A DNA stretch of 8,770 nt from Modestobacter sp. (GTDB lineage: Bacteria; Actinomycetota; Actinomycetes; Mycobacteriales; Geodermatophilaceae): assembly GCA_025965775.1 (NCBI GenBank), contig JAOPWG010000492.1, positions 1 through 8,770 of the forward strand, read 5' to 3'. Made by a program: the position numbers and the translations under genes. Under the pieces are notes generated by a model, which worked only from the letters and a program-made list of their open reading frames with translations, was not told the origin of the DNA and made no database searches. This document shows, piece after piece, positions 1 to 4,750 of this stretch (the stretch's first letter is position 1; every line of letters begins with the position of its first letter).

Positions 1-627
1 GCAGTAGCCGCAGCCGTTGCAGACGTCCTGCTGCACCACCACGGTGCCGAACTCGGTGCGGAACAGCGCGCCGGTCGGGCAGACGTCCAGGCAGCCCGCG
101 TGGGTGCAGTGCTTGCAGACGTCGGACTCCATCAGCCAGCGGAAGTCGGTGCGTGTCTCCGGGCCGGAGCCGTCCCCGGGCCGGGAGAACGTCGGCATGC
201 CGAGGTCCTGGACGGCGCCGCCGCCCACGGGCGCGGTCGGCAGCGGCGTCGTGCCCAGCTCCGCGCCGCCGCGGGGGGCGATCCGCAGTCGTGCCTCCAC
301 CACCTCCGTGGCGTGCTCGGTGCCGCTGGGACCGGTGGGGAGCCCGGCCAGACCGGCGTCCTGGTGCCCGACCGGCCGCGGCTGCTCGACGAAGGCCACG
401 TGACGCCACGTGTTCGCGCCGAGCATCCCGGAGTTGTCCATCGACATGCCCAGCAGGTCCAGCCCGTCCTCGGGCACCGCGTTCCACTCCTTGCAGGCGA
501 CCTCGCAGGCCTTGCAGCCGATGCACACCGACGTGTCGGTGAAGAACCCGACCCGTGGCGGTGGCTCCTCGTAACCGTTGGCCCGGGCGAGGGCGTCGGG
601 CGGTTCTGCCAGTTCCCTGCTGGTCAT
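1..627 (-). CDS. fdhB: Formate dehydrogenase iron-sulfur (beta) subunit, 3' end cut by window edge
   Basis: This subunit should carry electrons from the catalytic formate dehydrogenase subunit through several [4Fe-4S] clusters to an acceptor or membrane subunit. The frame is open for all 209 codons visible and runs off the left edge. Translation shows ferredoxin-type cysteine clusters: C35-x2-C38-x2-C41-x3-C45 in the context VCIGCKACEVACKEWN, then C171-x2-C174-x4-C179-x3-C183-P (VCKHCTHAGCLDVCPTGAL), then the start of another cluster at C203, C206 and C209. The roughly 120-residue insert between the first two clusters (with MDNSGML and TWRHVAFVEQP) is typical of FdnH/FdoH-like beta subunits, which are about 290 residues, so perhaps 80 residues are missing. 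The ATG at 627 overlaps the TGA of the catalytic gene as ATGA and is preceded by GGGAGG (637-632) with a 4-base spacer, indicating translational coupling. The family is clear; the physiological electron acceptor is unknown. Confidence 0.93.
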   Translation of the reverse strand, partial: MTSRELAEPPDALARANGYEEPPPRVGFFTDTSVCIGCKACEVACKEWNAVPEDGLDLLGMSMDNSGMLGANTWRHVAFVEQPRPVGHQDAGLAGLPTGPSGTEHATEVVEARLRIAPRGGAELGTTPLPTAPVGGGAVQDLGMPTFSRPGDGSGPETRTDFRWLMESDVCKHCTHAGCLDVCPTGALFRTEFGTVVVQQDVCNGCGYC

Positions 628-3600
628 GGTGCCTCCCTGGGGGGAGCGGTGCCGGTGGTCACCAGCCGCGTACCGGTGGCAGGGGTGATGCCGGCGCGGC
701 TGCGCAGCTCGGTCATCAGCGCGGTGAGCTCGGCACCGCGCGGGCGGCGGCCGGGGCGCACGTCGCAGGTGCTCACCTTGCTCTCCTGGATGAGCACGTT
801 GGGGTCGGCCACGATGCCGAACAGGTCGTTGACCACGTCGCCGGTCACCAGTCCGGTGGGACCCCAGTGGTAGGGCAGCCACACCTGGTGGACGACGCGC
901 CCGTCGACGCGCAGCGGCGCCATCCGGTCGGTCACCACCACGCGGGCCTGCACCGCGGAACGGCTGGTGACGACGTGTGCCCAGCCCAGGTGGTCCAGGC
1001 CGCGGATCCTCGCGAGCTCCGGGGACACCTCGACGAAGAGCTCGGGCTGCAGCTCCGACAGGTACGGCAACTGCCGGCTCATCGCCCCGGCGGTGTGGTG
1101 CTCGGTGAGCCGGGCGGCGGTCAGCACGAACGGGAACACGTCGGAATGGGCCTCCGGCGGTGACGGGTCGTAGGGGTTGTCGGCACGCGGGTAGACCCGC
1201 CGCGTCGGGTTGCCCTGCTGGCCGTACAGGGGGTTGCGGACCGGCGACTCGTGCGGCTCGTAGTGGGTGGGGAGCGGCCCGTCGAGCAGGCCGTGCGGCG
1301 CGAACAGCCAGGCCTTGCCGTCGGCCTGCAGGGTGAAGGCGTCGTCCCCGCGGAGGCCCTCGGGGCCCCGGGCGCCTTCCGGTGGGACGTACCCCGGCGG
1401 GGTGGAGATCGGGAAGTCGGGGATGTCGTGCCCCGTCCACTCCCGGCGGTCCGGGTCCCACCAGACCAGCTTCTTGCGCTCGCTCCACGGCCGCCCCCCC
1501 AGGTCGGCGGAGGCCCGGTTGTAGAGCAGCCGGCGGTTGGCCGGCCACGTCCAGCCCCACTCCGGCTCGTACGGGCCCTGCTCGTCGGCGGGCTTGCGCC
1601 GGGCCGCCTGGTTGACCTCGTCGGCATACACCCCGGTGTACTGCCAGCAGCCACACGCGGTGGTGCCGTCGGCGCGCAGCTGCGTGGCGGCGGCCAGCGC
1701 CCGCCCGGTCGTCAGGTCGACCCCGTTGATCCGCCGCAGCACGTCCTCCGGCGACGGCTCCTCGCCCTCCATCCGGTAGTCCCACGCGAGCCGTCGCAGC
1801 GGCTCGTCGCGGGGGTCGGTCGAGTCGGCCAACCGCTCCCGGATCCTGCGGCCGAGCTGGTGGAAGAACCACAGGTCGGACCGCTGGTCGCCGATCGGTT
1901 CGGCGGCCTTCTCCCGCCACTGGAGCATCCGCTGGGTCTGGGTGAAGGTGCCGGCCTTCTCCACGTGGGCCGCCGCGGGCAGGAAGAAGACCTCCGTGCG
2001 ACACCGTTCCGGCGCGATCTCGCCGGTCTCGATCTCGGGGGAGTCCTTCCAGAACGAGGCGCTCTCGAGCATGGTGAGGTCGCGGACGACCACCCAGTCC
2101 AGGTTGGCCATGCCCAGGCGCTGCAGTCTCCCGTTGGCCGAGCCGACGGCCGGGTTCTGACCCACGATCAGGTAACCGAAGACCCGGCCGTCGATCATGT
2201 CCATCGCCGTCCGGTAGGTGCCGTGGTCGCCGTTGATCCGCGGCAGCCAGTCGTACCCGAAGTCGTTCTCGGGCGTGGCCGCGTTGCCGAAATACTCCTT
2301 GAGCAGCGACACCAGGTAGGCGTCGCCGCCCTGCCAGTAGCCCTTCTGGTTCGGGCTGCGCACACGGTCGAGGTACGCGCCCAGGTCGCGATCCGCTGCT
2401 GCGGGCATCGGCAGGTAGCCGGGCAGCAGGTCGAACAGCGTCGGGATGTCGGTGGAGCCCTGGATGTTGGCGTGCCCCCGCAGCGCGTAGACGCCCCCGC
2501 CGGGGCGGCCGACGTTGCCCAGCAGCAACTGCACGATCGCGCCGGCGCGGATGTTCTGCGCCCCGACGCTGTGCTGGGTCCAGCCCACGCTGTAGATCAG
2601 GGCCGAGGTGCGCTCGCGGCCGGAGTTCGACGTCCAGGCCGCACAGACCTCCAGGAAGCGCTCCCGGGGGACACCGCACACCTGCTCGACCATCTCCGGC
2701 GTGTAGCGGGAGAAGTGCCGCTTGAGCACCTGGAAGACCGACCTCGGGTGCTCCAGGGCCGGGTCCTGGTCGATCCCGCCGGCCGCCCCGTCGAGCCGCG
2801 GACCACCCATGCCGGTCTCCATGGGTCCGGTCGCCACCTGTTCGATCCCCTGGTAGGCCCAGCTGCTGGTGTCGTAGCGCCCCGTCCCGGCGTCGTACCC
2901 GCTGAACAGCCCGTCGAGGTCCTCGGTGTCCGCGAAGTTCTCCGACACCAGGAACGCGGCGTTGGTGTATGCCTGCACGTACTCCCGGAAGTCCAGGTCG
3001 TTGCTGAGCACGTGGTTGATCACGCCGCCCAGGAAGGCGATGTCGGTGCCCGCCCGGATCCGGACGTACTGGTCGGCGAGGGCGCTGGTGCGGGTGAACC
3101 GCGGGTCGACGTGGACGACACGGGCGCCGCGTCGCTTGGCCTCCACCACCCACTGGAAACCGACCGGGTGGGCCTCGGCCATGTTGGAGCCCATGATCAG
3201 GATGAAGTCGGAGTTGGCGAGGTCCTGCAGGTAGTCGGTGGCGCCGCCACGACCGAAGCTCGTCCCCAGACCGGGGACGGTGGCGGAGTGCTATATGCGC
3301 GCCTGGTTCTCGATCTGCACCGCGCCGAGCGCGGTGAACAGCTTCTTGAAGAGGTAGTTCTCCTCGTTGTCCAGCGTTGCGCCCCCGAGGCCGGCGAAGC
3401 CCATGGTGCGCCGCAGCACGTTGCCCTGGACGTCGGTGTCCTGCCAGCCGCGTCGGCGGGCGTCGAGCACCCGGTCGACCACCATGTCCATCGCCGTGTC
3501 CAGCGGCAGGTCGGTCCACTCGGTGGCGTACGGCGCCCGGTAGCGGACCTTCTCCTCCCGCTGCGGGCCGGTGACCAGCTGCAGGCTGGCCGATCCCTTG

Positions 3601-3881
3601 GGGCACAACCGGCCCCGGGAGACGGGGGAGTCGGGGTCACCTTCGACCTGGACCACCTTGCCGTCCCGGGCGTAGACGAGTTGGGCGCAGCCCACCGCGC
3701 AGTACGGGCAGACCGACCGGGCCGGTTGGCCCGCCGTGGCCGTCCGCCCGCGCAGCGCCCGCGAGCGTGGAGACTGCGCGGCGGCACCCCGGCCCAGGGG
3801 ATCGGTGCCCGTCAGCTGCCGGTAGACCGGCCAGGCCTCGAGCCAGCGGCGGAGGCGACGGTCGATCGGGTTGCTCGTCAT
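624..3881 (-). CDS. fdhA: Formate dehydrogenase catalytic subunit, selenoprotein with in-frame TAG read as selenocysteine
   Basis: This large molybdopterin subunit oxidises formate to CO2. Read through the TAG at 3293-3291 it has 1085 residues, close to FdnG/FdoG (about 1015). The N-terminal [4Fe-4S] site is C58-x2-C61-x3-C65-x27-C93 followed by PKG. The active-site segment reads ENQARI-[TAG]-HSATVPGLGTSFGRGG, matching E. coli FdnG NQARV-Sec-HGPTVASLAPTFGRGA; the TAG is codon 197, where FdnG has Sec196. Further family motifs follow: MGSNMAEAHPVGF, VDPRFTRTSALAD and RAGTDIAFLGG. The C-terminal dinucleotide-binding domain includes RQLPYL, WLPYHWGPTGL and GDVVNDL and ends ESKVSTCDVRP. The ATG at 3881 has GGGGGA (3892-3887) five bases upstream. 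The N-terminus (MTSNPIDRRLRRWLEAW) lacks a Tat signal with hydrophobic core, so I infer a cytoplasmic enzyme. The true stop is TGA (626-624), overlapping the beta-subunit start. A nonsense-mutated pseudogene is the alternative, but intact flanks and a hairpin at the right distance argue against it. Confidence 0.93.
3261..3279 (-). promoter_or_regulatory. Bacterial SECIS-like hairpin for selenocysteine insertion
   Basis: On the coding strand CGTCCCC-GGTCT-GGGGACG forms a perfect 7-bp stem with a 5-base loop. The loop occupies bases 19-23 after the TAG codon. From memory, the GGUCU of the E. coli fdhF SECIS apical loop lies at the same distance after its UGA. SelB of E. coli recognises the GU in that loop plus a bulged U in the stem. 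The GU is present here, but I see no bulged U, so the local SelB may differ. The hairpin lies inside the coding sequence and encodes part of TVPGLGTS. Confidence 0.85.
3291..3293 (-). other. In-frame TAG at the selenocysteine position (UAG-encoded Sec, codon 197)
   Basis: Reading the minus strand, the codons are CAG GCG CGC ATA TAG CAC TCC GCC. The TAG sits between NQARI and H, exactly where selenocysteine formate dehydrogenases have UGA-encoded Sec and non-seleno homologues have Cys. The frame stays open for 196 codons before it and 888 after it. Bacterial selenocysteine is normally encoded by UGA. UAG-decoding tRNA-Sec has been reported in Geodermatophilus and Blastococcus, and that is the simplest explanation here. 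No tRNA-Sec, selA, selB or selD gene lies in the window, so decoding itself is inferred. Confidence 0.9.
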
Positions 3882-4109
3882 CGTCGTCCCCCAGAGCGGG
3901 CGCCAGCCGCCGGCAATGGACGTCGCAGGACTGGTGCGGATGTCTGTGAGCGCGCCACGCTAGTCAGCGCGGCGGCCTCGTCGCATCGGTCGTTCGGCCG
4001 ATGCGGGGCTCTGCGGACGTGCGTGCCGACCGCCGGCGTCGATGCGTCCGGCCGACCGTCGCTGCGCGGACACCTGAGAGCCGAGCTGGGATCCACGATC
4101 CGAACAGAG

Positions 4110-4258
4110 GTGACACAGGTCCCGCATGGCCGACTCCAGGTGAGAAGCGCCGGTGACGTTTGTCCGTGACGTTTGAAGGTCCTTGGGCTCTAGGAGGCTC
4201 GTGACCCAAGCGTGACGGTTACCTCATGCGGAACTCATTCGTGACGCTTGGGCGTGAC
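4110..4258 (+). repeat. Cluster of seven GTGAC direct repeats, possible operator array
   Basis: GTGAC occurs on the plus strand at 4110, 4153, 4166, 4201, 4212, 4241 and 4254. Six of the seven fall into pairs spaced 13, 11 and 13 bp start to start. The best copies share GTGACGTTTG (4153 and 4166, identical), with GTGACGCTTG (4241) and GTGACGGTTA (4212) close to it. An 8-bp inverted repeat CCCAAGCG (4205-4212) / CGCTTGGG (4245-4252) joins the second and third pairs. About one helical turn between half-sites is typical of OmpR-family response regulators, and GTnAC half-sites are known for GlnR/MtrA-type actinobacterial regulators. The identity of the binder is inference. The array could serve either divergent operon. 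Confidence 0.6.
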
Positions 4259-4361
4259 CCCGAGGGGGTCCGCATCGGGCTGTCGCGATCCCGCAGTCGA
4301 GCGCGCCGTCACGCCCGGCCATCGCTCACCGGGCAGCCGGTCTAGCGCTGCTGGCCTTCGC

Positions 4362-4420
4362 GTCCCCGAGCTGCCCTGCTCGCCAGACCGGAGTCCCCGA
4401 GCTGTCCTGCTCGCCACACC
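4362..4420 (+). repeat. Imperfect tandem duplication, 28 bp with 31-bp period, each with a small dyad
   Basis: Positions 4362-4389 and 4393-4420 are identical except at two bases (C/T and G/C). Each unit contains the dyad CGAGC-TGYCCT-GCTCG (4367-4382 and 4398-4413). One of the two differences lies in the dyad's loop, so the arms are kept. Either a protein-binding palindrome or a short RNA hairpin in the leader of the peptide gene is possible. The second unit ends just before the sequence AGAGGAGGTG. Confidence 0.7.
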
Positions 4421-4441
4421 AGAGGAGGTGGTGCCCGATCA

Positions 4442-4469
4442 CGAGCGTGCTCGATCCGACTCGATCCGA
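4442..4469 (+). repeat. Third CGAGC/GCTCG dyad overlapping a perfect 10-bp tandem repeat
   Basis: CGAGC-GT-GCTCG lies at 4442-4453 and reuses the arms seen in the duplicated unit upstream. It runs into CTCGATCCGA repeated twice back to back (4450-4459 and 4460-4469). The spacing of one helical turn suggests a protein-binding site or leader element 50-80 bases ahead of the peptide start. No function can be read from the sequence alone. Confidence 0.55.
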
Positions 4470-4507
4470 GCGCTCCACGGGGGATCTCATCCATTCGATG
4501 TGCGGAA

Positions 4508-4513
4508 GAAGGA
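4508..4513 (+). promoter_or_regulatory. Ribosome binding site fixing the ATG start of the Trp/Gly peptide
   Basis: GAAGGA stands seven bases before ATG 4521. This favours the 39-residue product over a longer form beginning at the in-frame GTG 4431. That GTG sits only two bases after the strong AGGAGG-type sequence at 4423-4428. Confidence 0.65.
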
Positions 4514-4520
4514 ACGAGCC

Positions 4521-4640
4521 ATGACTTACACCAAGAAGTCCGAGAAGCGCCCCGAGTGGGGCGGCTGGTGGGGCGGCTGGGGCGGCCACGGGGGCTGGTG
4601 GGGCGGCCACGGGGGCTGGTGGGGACACAAGGGTTGGTGA
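4521..4640 (+). CDS. Trp/Gly/His-repeat peptide, candidate RiPP precursor (39 aa)
   Basis: This short gene encodes 39 residues. A charged, leader-like N-terminus (MTYTKKSEKRPE) is followed by 27 residues made only of Trp, Gly and His apart from a single Lys near the end. Counts are 9 Trp, 14 Gly and 3 His. Aromatic or His residues are separated by GG in the pattern W-GG-WW-GG-W-GG-H-GG-WW-GG-H-GG-WW, ending GHKGW. The chosen ATG has GAAGGA (4508-4513) seven bases upstream. It has no signal peptide or membrane segment, and no Cys, Ser or Thr in the repeat part, so lanthionine or thiazole chemistry is unlikely. An ABC exporter and an FAD monooxygenase follow on the same strand. I infer a precursor whose tryptophans are oxidised and which is exported. 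A metal-binding or structural Gly-rich peptide is the alternative. I recognise no known family. Confidence 0.8.
   Translation: MTYTKKSEKRPEWGGWWGGWGGHGGWWGGHGGWWGHKGW
4581..4622 (+). repeat. Perfect 21-bp tandem duplication inside the peptide gene
   Basis: Bases 4581-4601 and 4602-4622 are identical, including synonymous positions such as the GGG codon after CAC. Each unit encodes GGHGGWW (residues 21-27 and 28-34). Identity at silent positions indicates recent duplication by slippage or unequal recombination, so the repeat part of the peptide can expand or contract in whole seven-residue modules. Confidence 0.95.
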
Positions 4641-4681
4641 CCCCTACCCATTCCGTCTAGCCGGAACCTCCGTTCCAGCGA

Positions 4682-4714
4682 GTGGCCCCCCGTGCCGTCG
4701 GCGCGGGGGGCCAC
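4682..4714 (+). terminator. Strong GC hairpin between peptide gene and exporter, likely attenuator or terminator
   Basis: GTGGCCCCCCGTGCC (4682-4696) pairs with GGCGCGGGGGGCCAC (4700-4714) over 15 bp, with one G-T pair and a three-base loop. It begins 42 bases after the peptide stop. It is not followed by a T-run, only C-rich sequence, so it is not a classical Rho-independent terminator. In high-GC actinobacteria such stems often stop or slow transcription or protect the 3' end of an upstream message. Here it would let the peptide message outnumber that of the exporter and enzyme. Confidence 0.7.
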
Positions 4715-4750
4715 CCCCCAGGACAGGTCTCCGGACCCACGACCAGAGGG

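Larger units (their letters stand above)
3882..4520. other. Divergent intergenic region, no convincing gene, repeat-rich
   Basis: About 640 bases separate the formate dehydrogenase start (minus) from the peptide gene start (plus). Short frames here have low-complexity, family-free translations and no good start context, so I call no gene. The stretch must hold promoters for both divergent units. I cannot place -35/-10 boxes with confidence. What stands out is repeat structure: the GTGAC cluster at 4110-4260, a 31-bp-period duplication at 4362-4420, and a dyad plus 10-bp tandem repeat at 4442-4469. These are listed separately. Confidence 0.7.

Noticed and set aside
3291..3293. TAG as a nonsense mutation making formate dehydrogenase a pseudogene or two genes
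   Set aside because: It lies exactly at the Sec position, the frame is clean on both sides, no ribosome site precedes the ATG at 3194, and a SECIS-like hairpin follows at the right distance.
3810..3881. Tat signal suggested by Arg pairs at the formate dehydrogenase N-terminus (RRLRRW)
   Set aside because: No hydrophobic core or cleavage site follows, and the twin-Arg consensus is not met.
1251..4169. 972-codon open frame on the plus strand
   Set aside because: It is antisense to the formate dehydrogenase gene. Its translation is low-complexity Arg/Gly/Val/Pro text with no domain, as expected opposite a GC-rich gene.
4362..4469. CRISPR-like array
   Set aside because: There are only two imperfect 28-bp units separated by three bases, with no spacers and no cas genes.
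4248..4640. 130-residue version of the Trp/Gly peptide starting at 4248
   Set aside because: The added N-terminal part runs through operator-like repeats, has no ribosome site at its start and no family resemblance. The ATG at 4521 has a proper one.
4521..4640. Peptide as a lanthipeptide, thiopeptide or lasso precursor
   Set aside because: The repeat part has no Cys, Ser or Thr for such rings, and no matching enzymes are in the window.
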